Positions 7,321 to 13,186 of a stretch of DNA of 41,230 nt are shown one piece after another (the stretch's first letter is position 1; the number at the start of each line of letters is the position of its first letter). This stretch comes from a virus: positions 1-41,230 of the IMG/VR virus record IMGVR_UViG_3300009786_000003, one strand, 5' to 3'. The notes beneath the pieces were generated by a model. That model worked only from the letters and a program-made list of their open reading frames with translations. It made no database searches and was not told where the DNA came from. Both the position numbers and the translations under genes were made by a program.

Positions 7321-7359
7321 GAAGCCATACCTGGCGAACAGGATGGTTTCTTGATTTTC
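7321..7359 (+). terminator. Terminator-like hairpin between early genes
   Basis: GAAGCCAT-a-CCTG, loop GCGAA, CAGG-ATGGTTTC forms a 12-bp stem with one bulged A and one G-U pair. It is followed by the T-rich TTGATTTTC. It begins about ten bases after the previous stop codon and may attenuate expression of downstream early genes or protect the 3' end of the first. Confidence 0.6.
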
Positions 7360-7379
7360 ACCAACCAAGGGGATGAAGC

Positions 7380-7700
7380 ATGATTATCGGGACAGTGCGA
7401 CCAGAGGAAGCAAGAGTTTATGATGACAAAGAGGGATTCCATCAATTCCACGCCGACGAAACTCAAGAAACCCATGGCTCGTTTGAAGTGTTTTGGCATG
7501 GCGGCGGGCATTTAATCGAACAAGACGTTATAGAAGACGATGACATGGCGCTTGATGAATGGCGAGACGCCGAAGCGCCGGGATGGTATTGGCGGGCGTG
7601 CTTTCCGGGCTGCCTTCCCGAAGGTGGGCCTAGTGGGCCGTTCGCCAAATCCTCACAAGCCCATAAAGACGCCGACGAATGGGCACCGGATTACGACTAA
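7380..7700 (+). CDS. Hypothetical protein with PGWYW-CFPGCLP motif (106 aa)
   Basis: An acidic 106-aa protein. Its C-terminal half carries APGWYWRACFPGCLPEG then GPSGPF and ends DADEWAPDYD. This PGWYW...CFPGCLP...GPF pattern recurs in small proteins of many phages and plasmids that have no assigned function. Its leader is CACCAACCAAGGGGATGAAGC, with AGGGGA as Shine-Dalgarno. Two cysteines four residues apart near residues 74-78 might bind metal; this is a guess. It is accessory, with no structural neighbours. Confidence 0.75.
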   Translation: MIIGTVRPEEARVYDDKEGFHQFHADETQETHGSFEVFWHGGGHLIEQDVIEDDDMALDEWRDAEAPGWYWRACFPGCLPEGGPSGPFAKSSQAHKDADEWAPDYD

Positions 7701-7704
7701 ACGC

Positions 7705-7738
7705 AACCAACCAACCAACCAACCAACCAACCAACCAA
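7705..7738 (+). repeat. (AACC)8 tetranucleotide tract in a gene leader
   Basis: Eight perfect AACC units plus AA lie between a stop codon and the AAGGGAGA Shine-Dalgarno of the next gene. The A/C-only composition keeps the leader unstructured. The tract is prone to slippage, so its length may vary within a phage population. Shorter AACC runs precede most other early genes. Confidence 0.95.
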
Positions 7739-7755
7739 GCAAGGGAGATATGAAC

Positions 7756-8001
7756 ATGACCGACTATAATGGATGGACAAATTATGAGACGTGGAACGTC
7801 GCGCTCTGGATTGGCAACGATGAGGGCTTGTACGAAATGGCGAAGGAATACCGCCGCCAAGGCTATAAAGCGTTCGCCGAAAGTATGCGCGAACTGGAAA
7901 TGGAAGGCTCCACAATCAGCGTAGAGACGCCAGACGGGATCGCGTGGAATGATAGCGGCCTGGACCATGCCGAACTGGACGCCATGATGGTGGAGCTCTG
8001 A
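7756..8001 (+). CDS. DUF7249-like protein (NYETWNVALWI family)
   Basis: An 81-aa protein beginning MTDYNGWTNYETWNVALWI and followed by DNDEGLY-like sequence (here GNDEGLYEMAKEY). This opening is the hallmark of a small family found in phages and plasmids across proteobacteria, function unknown. I chose the second ATG because it lies 8 bases from GGGAG, whereas the first is only 2 bases away. The C-terminus is acidic (LDHAELDAMMVEL). A strong hairpin begins just after its stop codon. Confidence 0.85.
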   Translation: MTDYNGWTNYETWNVALWIGNDEGLYEMAKEYRRQGYKAFAESMRELEMEGSTISVETPDGIAWNDSGLDHAELDAMMVEL

Positions 8002-8008
8002 ACGCATA

Positions 8009-8053
8009 GTTTCAAACCGGCGCCCATGACAACCATGGGCGCCGTGTTGAGAC
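8009..8053 (+). repeat. Intercistronic hairpin, full copy 1
   Basis: The inner stem CGGCGCCCATG, loop ACAAC, CATGGGCGCCG is extended, after a 2x2 internal loop, by GTTTCAA paired with TTGAGAC. No T-run follows. It is nearly the same element as at 9038-9085. The downstream part GGCGCCGTGTTGAGACCA is followed by AACCAACC and a Shine-Dalgarno. Likely roles are 3'-end protection or RNA processing between genes. Confidence 0.85.
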
Positions 8054-8084
8054 CAAGCCAACCAACCAAAAGGAAGGAGATACT

Positions 8085-9038
8085 ATGAGCAAGCAAAAAA
8101 TGAGGGAAAGATATTCCGCACTCAAAAAGACCGGCCAGCTCGCCGGCACAATAAAAGACGCAACCGCCAAACGGGAGAAACGCGACGCGATTGAAGGTCC
8201 AGGACTTAGGTTCCCGCATCCACTGCCAACCCTGGCGCGAACGCGACACAACGGACAACTGCACGTCATCCCACTGGGGCTGGACGATAGCGCCCGCGTT
8301 GGAACATGGGCGAGGCGAAAACGTCCGCGCCTCACGAATTGGGACGGCGCAACGGCTAGTTCAACATGGTCAATGACCGAACAATTTCAAGGCGCCATGT
8401 GGATCGATGAAGTTGACAACGGTCAATATTCAGGCCGTTGCAAGTACACACATTGGACGTACGAACCGCGAATGATCTCAGGGGGAATGGTGACGGCGAG
8501 ACGGCTAGTCGCCAAGATTGGCGTCACCATGTGCGAAATGGACGCGCCACGCGGCTGGCGATTCGGGACCGATCACCTTGGCCTATATATCGTGCGACTG
8601 CGCGAGACTCGCGCAATATTCCGCTATCACTTTGATTCGGACGATGTGCGCGCCGGGAAGGCGGCCATTCGAGCGGCGGCCATGGCTCATGAGCGAGGCC
8701 GTCGCAACGCGGGCGAAGACAACCGTGCGGCAAGCGTATGTGAGACCGGACGGTTCGCCTGGGGCCGAAAAAAGACAGAGGTGAAAGTGATCGTAACTCG
8801 CGACGATTCGATAAGCGCCGGCAACTGCCGCGCCGGCACAATCGCTTTCGCCCGCCAGCATGGCTTAAATAGAGCGGCCTATCCTGCCGAAACGATCCTC
8901 GAAAAAACCTCGCGAAACGGCGGGCGCGACGGCAGGCTAGTCAGGCAAGCGATCAGGATCGCATATGATCGCACGATTCGAGACTTGCGAAAAGGATGGG
9001 ATGGGACCGAATCCGCCAAAATCGCGGAAATGGCATAG
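8085..9038 (+). CDS. Large basic hypothetical early protein (317 aa)
   Basis: The largest gene of the accessory early cluster, no family recognised with confidence. The N-terminal 35 residues are highly basic. The centre is aromatic and Arg-rich (for example GRCKYTHWTYEPRM near residues 116-129). The C-terminal third has a patterned segment DDSISAGNCRAGTIAFARQH around residues 240-259 followed by a helical VRQAIRIAYDR, which suggests a small folded domain. The basic charge fits nucleic-acid binding, though this is inference. GGAAGGAGA lies before the ATG. Full hairpin-leader elements stand on both sides, so it behaves as a discrete cassette. Confidence 0.8.
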   Translation: MSKQKMRERYSALKKTGQLAGTIKDATAKREKRDAIEGPGLRFPHPLPTLARTRHNGQLHVIPLGLDDSARVGTWARRKRPRLTNWDGATASSTWSMTEQFQGAMWIDEVDNGQYSGRCKYTHWTYEPRMISGGMVTARRLVAKIGVTMCEMDAPRGWRFGTDHLGLYIVRLRETRAIFRYHFDSDDVRAGKAAIRAAAMAHERGRRNAGEDNRAASVCETGRFAWGRKKTEVKVIVTRDDSISAGNCRAGTIAFARQHGLNRAAYPAETILEKTSRNGGRDGRLVRQAIRIAYDRTIRDLRKGWDGTESAKIAEMA

Positions 9039-9085
9039 TCTCAAACCGGCGCCCATGGCATTGACCATGGGCGCCGTGTTGAGAC
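9038..9085 (+). repeat. Intercistronic hairpin, full copy 2
   Basis: The element starts at the last base of the preceding TAG stop. GTCTCAA pairs with TTGAGAC; after a 2x2 internal loop CGGCGCCCATGG pairs with CCATGGGCGCCG around a 6-nt loop. The outer and inner arms match copy 1 almost exactly while the loop differs, so pairing rather than loop sequence is conserved. Confidence 0.85.
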
Positions 9086-9119
9086 CAAGCCGTGACCAAC
9101 CAAGGAAGGAACCCAAGCG

Positions 9120-9311
9120 ATGACATTACCAAAAAATGAGAAGTTCACATATCGTCGAATTAAGTCAGGGCGGATCAAGCTTTCCCAAGGGATGAGCGGC
9201 ATCCGAATAAGAAACGAAGCGGGCAAGCTTGTCGATAGTTTTCTACACCTGAAAAACGCCCGAAAAATCTACCCTGGGATAAAAGAATACAAACCCGACA
9301 ACCACACCTAG
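9120..9311 (+). CDS. Small basic hypothetical protein (63 aa)
   Basis: A 63-aa strongly basic protein (many Lys/Arg, one central Asp/Glu pair) with alternating beta-like segments (KFTYRRIKSGRIKLS, GIRIRNEAGKLVDSFLHL). It has no cysteines and no membrane segment. No family is recognised. AAGGAAGGAA precedes the ATG after an ACCAACCAA leader. Charge and size would suit a nucleic-acid-binding or inhibitor protein, but nothing specific is visible. It shares its MTLP opening with the 125-aa gene downstream, which may be chance. Confidence 0.65.
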   Translation: MTLPKNEKFTYRRIKSGRIKLSQGMSGIRIRNEAGKLVDSFLHLKNARKIYPGIKEYKPDNHT

Positions 9312-9315
9312 CCCA

Positions 9316-9333
9316 GGCGCCGTGTTGAGACCA
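9316..9333 (+). repeat. Truncated copy of the hairpin-leader element
   Basis: Only the 3' half survives: GGCGCCGTGTTGAGACCA, identical to the same part of the two full copies. It again follows a stop codon directly and is followed by (AACC) repeats and AGGAAGGA. Lacking the 5' arm it cannot form the long stem. A still shorter remnant (CCCAGGCGCCG) follows the next gene near 9752. Confidence 0.75.
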
Positions 9334-9371
9334 CGCAACCAACCAAGCCAACCAACCAGGAAGGAAATACC

Positions 9372-9749
9372 ATGACCCTACCAAACCATCTATTTGCAAG
9401 CGATGACGGCGCCTTATTCGACGTTCGCTTGCCGGCATGGTCTAGCAATCCACCACTGCGCCCAGTGTATCGTCGCACCTACGCCAAGATAGAGACCGTC
9501 GCAGAACTGAAAGCAACCCTTCGCGCCGGCCAATTCGCTTGGCCGGGTGGATATCAAATGTTCTTCGTAACAAGCGACGGCGCCGCACTATCGTTCGAGA
9601 CCGTCCAAGCCGAACTATCATCGGTCATGTGGTCAATTGCGAATGACGTGGACGATGGCTGGCGCGTTGACGGTTGCGGAATCAATTATGAGGATACGGA
9701 ACTGCGCTGTTGTCATTCCGACAACATCATTCCAGCCGCCTACGGTTGA
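9372..9749 (+). CDS. Hypothetical protein with GGYQMFFVTSDGAAL motif (125 aa)
   Basis: A 125-aa protein whose second half (GGYQMFFVTSDGAALSF near residues 58-74, then NDVDDGWRVDGCGINYEDT and CCHSDNIIPAAYG at the end) resembles a small family seen in plasmids and phages of alphaproteobacteria, function unknown. In relatives I recall the C-terminal region as a possible metal-binding CxxC; here it is CC followed by HSDN, so the site looks altered. The leader has two AACCAACC runs and GGAAGGAA. The gene is the last of the hairpin-leader cluster. Confidence 0.75.
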   Translation: MTLPNHLFASDDGALFDVRLPAWSSNPPLRPVYRRTYAKIETVAELKATLRAGQFAWPGGYQMFFVTSDGAALSFETVQAELSSVMWSIANDVDDGWRVDGCGINYEDTELRCCHSDNIIPAAYG

Positions 9750-9770
9750 CCCAGGCGCCGCCTTGTGGTC

Positions 9771-9795
9771 GCCGGGTAGGGTCAACCTACCCGGC
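9771..9795 (+). other. Perfect hairpin in early intergenic region
   Basis: GCCGGGTAGG, loop GTCAA, CCTACCCGGC gives a 10-bp perfect stem. It stands in a 200-base gap between two small genes. No T-run follows, so termination without Rho is unlikely; processing or 3'-end protection is more plausible. The rest of the gap holds no convincing gene. Confidence 0.75.
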
Positions 9796-9949
9796 AACCC
9801 TTCGCGCCAGTCCTGGGGCATCCTACACGCCGCCATCGGTCCATCGGCTACGGATCGATGAAACCAAAACGACGTGGCGCCGATTTCAAAACAGCGTGGC
9901 GCCAAATCCAAGACGTATCGCAAACCAACTAGCAAAAGGATACAGATCG

Positions 9950-10117
9950 ATGAAAATCAAGGTCAAGATAGAGTTCACAATTACAGTGGACGCCGAAGCC
10001 TGGATGCTGAACTACGGCACAGAACCGCAAGACGTTCGAGCCGATATAAAAAGCTACGCCGAAGACATAGTCCGTCATCAGATCGACTACGTCACGGGAG
10101 AAGGTTCATGCGAATGA
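9950..10117 (+). CDS. Small phage protein, MKIKVxxxVTVDxEAW type (55 aa)
   Basis: A 55-aa protein starting MKIKVKIEFTITVDAEAWML, continuing with YGTEPQDVRADIKSYAEDIV. Short proteins opening with a beta strand, then VDxEAWxxxYG and an acidic helix, are frequent in phage early regions; no function is known to me. AAAAGGA lies about 10 bases before the ATG. Its stop is overlapped by the following HTH gene, so the two are probably co-translated and possibly functionally linked. Confidence 0.75.
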   Translation: MKIKVKIEFTITVDAEAWMLNYGTEPQDVRADIKSYAEDIVRHQIDYVTGEGSCE

Positions 10118-10290
10118 AAACCATGGCGCCCGAAACATTCAAGGCCCACCGTCTTGCCATGGGCCTCACACAATCAGCCATGGCGAAGTTGCTTGGCCTA
10201 TCCATGCGCCAAGTGATCCGATACGAAATGGGTCACTCTGTAATCCCAAATCCAGTCGGGATATTATTAGAGTTTTTAGACCTCAATTAA
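10108..10290 (+). CDS. XRE/Cro-type HTH regulator (60 aa)
   Basis: A compact helix-turn-helix protein. FKAHRLAMGLTQSAMAKLLG (residues about 10-29) followed by LSMRQVIRYEMG is a classical Cro/CI-type HTH with the LTQ-x-A helix 2 and a recognition helix around SMRQVIRYE. At 60 aa it has only the DNA-binding domain. The first ATG is best placed 7 bases after GGGAG; the ATG two codons later overlaps the previous stop. It sits beside the iteron region and near two copies of a TGACA-N3-TGTCA dyad, so those are natural candidate operators. Confidence 0.9.
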   Translation: MRMKTMAPETFKAHRLAMGLTQSAMAKLLGLSMRQVIRYEMGHSVIPNPVGILLEFLDLN

Positions 10291-10305
10291 CGCCGGTAAC
10301 GCTCA

Positions 10306-10331
10306 CCCCCCCTCTATATAGAGAGGGGGGG
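10306..10331. other. GC-rich hairpin at edge of putative origin
   Basis: CCCCCCCTCT, loop ATATAG, AGAGGGGGGG forms a 10-bp perfect stem of unusual GC strength. No T-run follows on either strand. It begins 16 bases after the HTH gene's stop and directly adjoins the first iteron. Confidence 0.85.
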
Positions 10332-10332
10332 A

Positions 10333-10561
10333 TGATGCGCTTTGCCGCAAGCATGAAGCGCATCACTGGATGATGCGCCTTGTACCCCCAGTGTTTCTGC
10401 CATTTTCAAGACGTTTTCCAGGCAAGCGCATCACAAGCGCATCACCCATGATGCGCATCATGGGCGCATCATCCTTGATGCGCTTACTTAAACCGGATAA
10501 ACCGTTGATATTGCTAGAGATTTTCGAGATAAAGATTTAGCGTCATTTTACGATGATGCGC
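10333..10561. other. Iteron array, candidate origin of replication
   Basis: The 8-mer TGATGCGC occurs ten times in about 230 bases: forward at 10333, 10371, 10449, 10476 and 10554, and as GCGCATCA at 10358, 10426, 10437, 10453 and 10464. At 10445-10464 two copies merge into a perfect 20-bp palindrome, CCCATGATGCGCATCATGGG. A/T-rich stretches flank it (before 10290 and from about 10500 to 10550). No gene is present. It lies next to the primase-polymerase gene. Iterons, an AT-rich zone and a nearby replication gene are the usual layout of a theta-type origin. Confidence 0.7.
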
Positions 10562-10576
10562 CTGACAATGTGTCAG
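10562..10576. promoter_or_regulatory. Operator-like dyad next to the iterons
   Basis: CTGACA-atg-TGTCAG is a perfect inverted repeat with the same TGACA-N3-TGTCA core as the dyad in the early promoter region at 6981. It overlaps the stop codon of the primase-polymerase gene. It may be a second binding site for one regulator, perhaps the HTH protein encoded 300 bases away. Confidence 0.5.
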
Positions 10577-12468
10577 AAATCTATCCTGTTATATGACAAT
10601 ATGGCGCCATCGTCGGCGACATCCCCTAACCTCACCAAGCGAGAAAGAGTCATCCTGAACGATTTCAATCCGACATCATACGCCTCGCAGAATAATGCGC
10701 TTAGTTCATCACGCGAGGTCGCGCCATGCACCACTAAGTGTCCCACAATAAATTCCGATTGGGATGGCAAGACCGACAATGTCGATGGTACGACCACTGG
10801 CACGGACCGATCCGACGACCCAACGCCGCCTTGCATTTCAACCTGAAATTGAAAAGTCTTGCCGTCCTCGCCGTCCTTCATCTTCTCTACATGGAGCGTG
10901 ACGCTGTTATCCTTGCGCCTGACCATTCCAACCGCATCGACGTTCGCTACCTTGGCGTAGGCGCCACGGATACCGCGCTTGGCGTCCTTGCCCACATGGT
11001 CAATCAGGACAACCAGCCCGCCCCATCGATCCGCGATGCGGTAGGCGTTCCCGATGGCTCTCGCCATGTCCTGCGTGGAGTTATCATCGGCCCCAATCGT
11101 AGCCTTGGAAAAGGTGTCGATTACGACCACACCCGGCGCCAGATCGGCGCCATCGACAAGCGCGAAGAACTCCTCAATGGATTCGTCACGCATCAAATCA
11201 ACGGTGTTTTCCATTCCTATGAATTTGCCAGCCACGTCGTCGCGATCCATCTGGTTGAGGGATAGCCACGCTTGACATCGCTCACCAAACCCGTTCTGGC
11301 CCTCGTTCAGCGTAAAAAGCACCTTCTTTTCAATGGTTTCGAGGTCACCGACACGCTTGCCGGTGACCACTGCCATGGCTAACGACAGCGCCGTGAATGT
11401 CTTCATATGCCGGGTCTCGCCGCCCAGGAACGCGACACCTTTCTCAGGCCATATGTGGCGTACTATCTGGCGCGGCGGCGGTCTGTCCATCATGTCCCCG
11501 ATGGATAAAAGCGGACCCAGCGACCTACTCGGTTGTTGTGGCTGGTGCGCCACTAGACTGCCGTGCATCATTTGCCTCGCGACGTGATCCGGTAAGGCGA
11601 GGTCACCACCGAACTGCGCCTCACCCGATGCGCTGCCGACTGCCGATTCGCGATACTTCCTGGCGTTGGCTACCTTGACCCGGAGTTCGTCCCCGTCCCA
11701 CGGCGGGTCACATCGATCATTCCAATGCGACAGCATGAGGTCTACGCACCCCTGGGCCGATACGCCAAAATCCATGACCCGGCAAGCGACGGCGAAGGTA
11801 GTCGCATCGCCGCCATCCCCCTCAGTCGCCGCCGGTGCGTCTCCTAGGTATGCAGTGGCGCGTTCTATGGCGGCTGGTGTGTCTAGATCGATATAGTCCG
11901 CCTCTTGCGCCGGTGCGGTTGGCTTCGCCGCCGCTCTCTTCAGTTTCTCACCGAACCATTGTGGCAGTTCGGCCAACTCCGTCAGCTTGGCCTTGTAAGG
12001 CCCGCCGACGAACGATCCTGGCCCGACAACGTACCCGGCCTTGGCGATGCCCGAACGGATGTCCAGCCCATCGCCCAGCTTGCTACTGCTATTGCGGTAC
12101 TCATCGTCAGTCTGGAAAAACAAGTGCAAGCCGCCGGTGGGCGTGTGCGTTGTCATCGTGGCCGGCAGCTTGTCGGTGGTTTGCAAGGCGACAAGGCTCT
12201 CCATCCCTCTCTTGCCCTCTTTGACATCCACGTCGAGGACCACCATCTTGCGGTCTCCGAACTTGCCGCCGTGGATACCGATGTTGTACTTGCCGGTGGC
12301 GAACCACTCTCTTATCTGTCTGGTGTCACGGGTTGCCCGGTTCGGCCATTCGGTGACAGCCGCGATCTTGGTATCGTATCTAACAGGGAATATCCAGAAT
12401 CCATGGGCGGCAAGCGCCAGTGCGCGACGGAGTAATAAAGTGTTGTCAACTGCTGGCAGTTGTGGCAT
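10573..12468 (-). CDS. Primase-polymerase/helicase replication protein
   Basis: A 631-aa protein. The N-terminal domain is a bifunctional primase-polymerase: FPVRYDTK near residue 27, GKYNIGIHGG at 59-68, the catalytic LDVDV with D79 and D81, then HTPTGGLHLFF with H108/H115. A helical linker (about 195-275) follows. The C-terminal half is a RecA-like AAA_25 helicase domain with Walker A GGETRHMKT (349-357; the usual Gly before Lys is Met) and Walker B VVVIDT (447-452). It should prime and unwind at the origin. TAGGAGA stands 8 bases upstream of the chosen ATG; an upstream start would consume the promoter. It is the only minus-strand gene inside the early block and is adjacent to the iterons. 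Confidence 0.92.
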   Translation of the reverse strand: MPQLPAVDNTLLLRRALALAAHGFWIFPVRYDTKIAAVTEWPNRATRDTRQIREWFATGKYNIGIHGGKFGDRKMVVLDVDVKEGKRGMESLVALQTTDKLPATMTTHTPTGGLHLFFQTDDEYRNSSSKLGDGLDIRSGIAKAGYVVGPGSFVGGPYKAKLTELAELPQWFGEKLKRAAAKPTAPAQEADYIDLDTPAAIERATAYLGDAPAATEGDGGDATTFAVACRVMDFGVSAQGCVDLMLSHWNDRCDPPWDGDELRVKVANARKYRESAVGSASGEAQFGGDLALPDHVARQMMHGSLVAHQPQQPSRSLGPLLSIGDMMDRPPPRQIVRHIWPEKGVAFLGGETRHMKTFTALSLAMAVVTGKRVGDLETIEKKVLFTLNEGQNGFGERCQAWLSLNQMDRDDVAGKFIGMENTVDLMRDESIEEFFALVDGADLAPGVVVIDTFSKATIGADDNSTQDMARAIGNAYRIADRWGGLVVLIDHVGKDAKRGIRGAYAKVANVDAVGMVRRKDNSVTLHVEKMKDGEDGKTFQFQVEMQGGVGSSDRSVPVVVPSTLSVLPSQSEFIVGHLVVHGATSRDELSALFCEAYDVGLKSFRMTLSRLVRLGDVADDGAILSYNRIDF

Positions 12469-12512
12469 GTTCAAATCTCCTACGCGCACGTTCCTTGGTT
12501 GGGTAGACGATC

Positions 12513-12549
12513 CCGCCGCTGGCTTCCCGGCCAGCGGCGGTTTCTTTTT
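12513..12549 (+). terminator. Rho-independent terminator, plus strand
   Basis: CCGCCGCTGGC, loop TTCCCG, GCCAGCGGCGG and then TTTCTTTTT is a textbook terminator. On the plus strand nothing upstream codes for 2.2 kb except the antisense of the primase-polymerase gene. It would therefore stop early transcripts running antisense through that gene and insulate the next operon. On the minus strand the hairpin lies in the primase-polymerase 5' leader. Confidence 0.9.
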
Positions 12550-12559
12550 GACAGGTCCA

Positions 12560-12588
12560 CCAATAGGCGGCATGAAAAAGATTGTCAA
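12560..12588 (-). promoter_or_regulatory. Candidate promoter of the primase-polymerase gene
   Basis: On the minus strand TTGACA (12588-12583) is followed after 17 bases by TATTGG (12565-12560). Further TTGACA copies stand on the plus strand at 12548 and 12604; TGTCAAG (12583-12589) and CTTGACA (12603-12609) form an inverted repeat. The region separates divergent genes and may be controlled by the HTH-like product encoded directly downstream. No good plus-strand -10 was found. Confidence 0.5.
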
Positions 12589-12637
12589 GAGCGAAGAAAG
12601 TGCTTGACACCCCCGGCATTGCCGATTAGGAAAGGGC

Positions 12638-12850
12638 ATGGTCGAGATTCCAACCACCCGAGAGTTCCTTGCGGACATCGAAGGTTTTCTGAGGCGTCAC
12701 GATGTGGCGCCGACGACCTTCGGCGCGACGGTGATGAGCAACCCGGCGTTCGTGAATCACCTACGCAATGGTCGATCCGTGACACTGATCACGGCCCGGA
12801 AGGTCTACGAGTACATGGCTGGATTCGACGCGATGAAGGCGCTTCAATGA
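12638..12850 (+). CDS. HTH-like small regulator (70 aa)
   Basis: A 70-aa helical protein: FLADIEGFLRRHDVAPTTFG (about residues 10-29), then NPAFVNHLRNGRSVTLITARKV. Small phage proteins of alphaproteobacteria with the pattern FLxxIExFLxxxxxSPTxFGxxxxxxPxFVxxLRxGR resemble single-domain HTH regulators, with the FVNHLRNGR segment as recognition helix. It opens the second early operon and faces the divergent promoter region with its TTGACA half-sites, so auto-regulation and control of the primase-polymerase gene are plausible. AGGAAAGGG is the Shine-Dalgarno. Confidence 0.8.
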   Translation: MVEIPTTREFLADIEGFLRRHDVAPTTFGATVMSNPAFVNHLRNGRSVTLITARKVYEYMAGFDAMKALQ

Positions 12851-12851
12851 A

Positions 12852-13055
12852 ATGATGGAGATGATGGATATGAAGAATCAATATACGGACTTCGATTGGG
12901 GATACATCGCAACGCCTGACGACATGTGCGGTACAATGACCCCATTCAAGCCCACATGGTGGGCGCAGTATCTCGGCGACGGCACTCAAGACTGGTTCGA
13001 CACAAAGAGTGAGTGCATCGCCTGGATGACAAGCTGGGGAGAGATCGATCAATGA
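12852..13055 (+). CDS. Small Trp-rich hypothetical protein (67 aa)
   Basis: The product is acidic and unusually rich in tryptophan (five in 67 residues) and aromatic residues. The N-terminus is Met-rich because of an ATGATGGAGATGATGGATATG string, so the true start among several ATGs is uncertain. No family is recognised. The C-terminal WFDTKSECIAWMTSWGEI resembles short domains of other phage early proteins. It begins right after the regulator's stop and its stop is overlapped (ATGA) by the next small gene. Confidence 0.65.
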   Translation: MMEMMDMKNQYTDFDWGYIATPDDMCGTMTPFKPTWWAQYLGDGTQDWFDTKSECIAWMTSWGEIDQ

Positions 13056-13186
13056 AAGAGAGTGACATGATCACAGCATGGACATCCGATGGCAAGTCAA
13101 CGACCAAGATCGAGAGGCCGACGAAGCCTGGGCGGCTGGCTGAAGAGGTCATCGAGAAGGCACCATGCTCATTAGCCTCAAAATGA
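13052..13186 (+). CDS. 44-aa hypothetical protein bridging to resolvase gene
   Basis: A small gene found by eye. ATG overlaps the previous stop as ATGA, and its own TGA is overlapped in the same way by the resolvase start, so it fills the gap exactly within a chain of coupled genes. The product has a polar N-terminus, a basic Lys/Thr/Arg centre and a short amphipathic helix (GRLAEEVIEKA). No family is recognised. The perfect fit into the coupling pattern is the main support; codon evidence is limited at this length. Confidence 0.55.
   Translation: MKESDMITAWTSDGKSTTKIERPTKPGRLAEEVIEKAPCSLASK

Noticed and set aside
7705-7738. AACC tract as a CRISPR-like array
   Set aside because: Simple 4-base repeat without spacers.
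9858-9932. Possible 24-aa ORF (MKPKRRGADF...) before the 55-aa gene
   Set aside because: No Shine-Dalgarno and no coupling to neighbours; kept only as a note.
9633-9935. 100-aa minus-strand ORF over the gap after the 125-aa gene
   Set aside because: Antisense to the early operon, driven by the hairpin sequence; no ribosome site.
11905-12607. Plus-strand ORFs of 176 and 188 aa opposite the primase-polymerase start
   Set aside because: They overlap each other and run antisense through a clear replication gene; no ribosome site and atypical composition.
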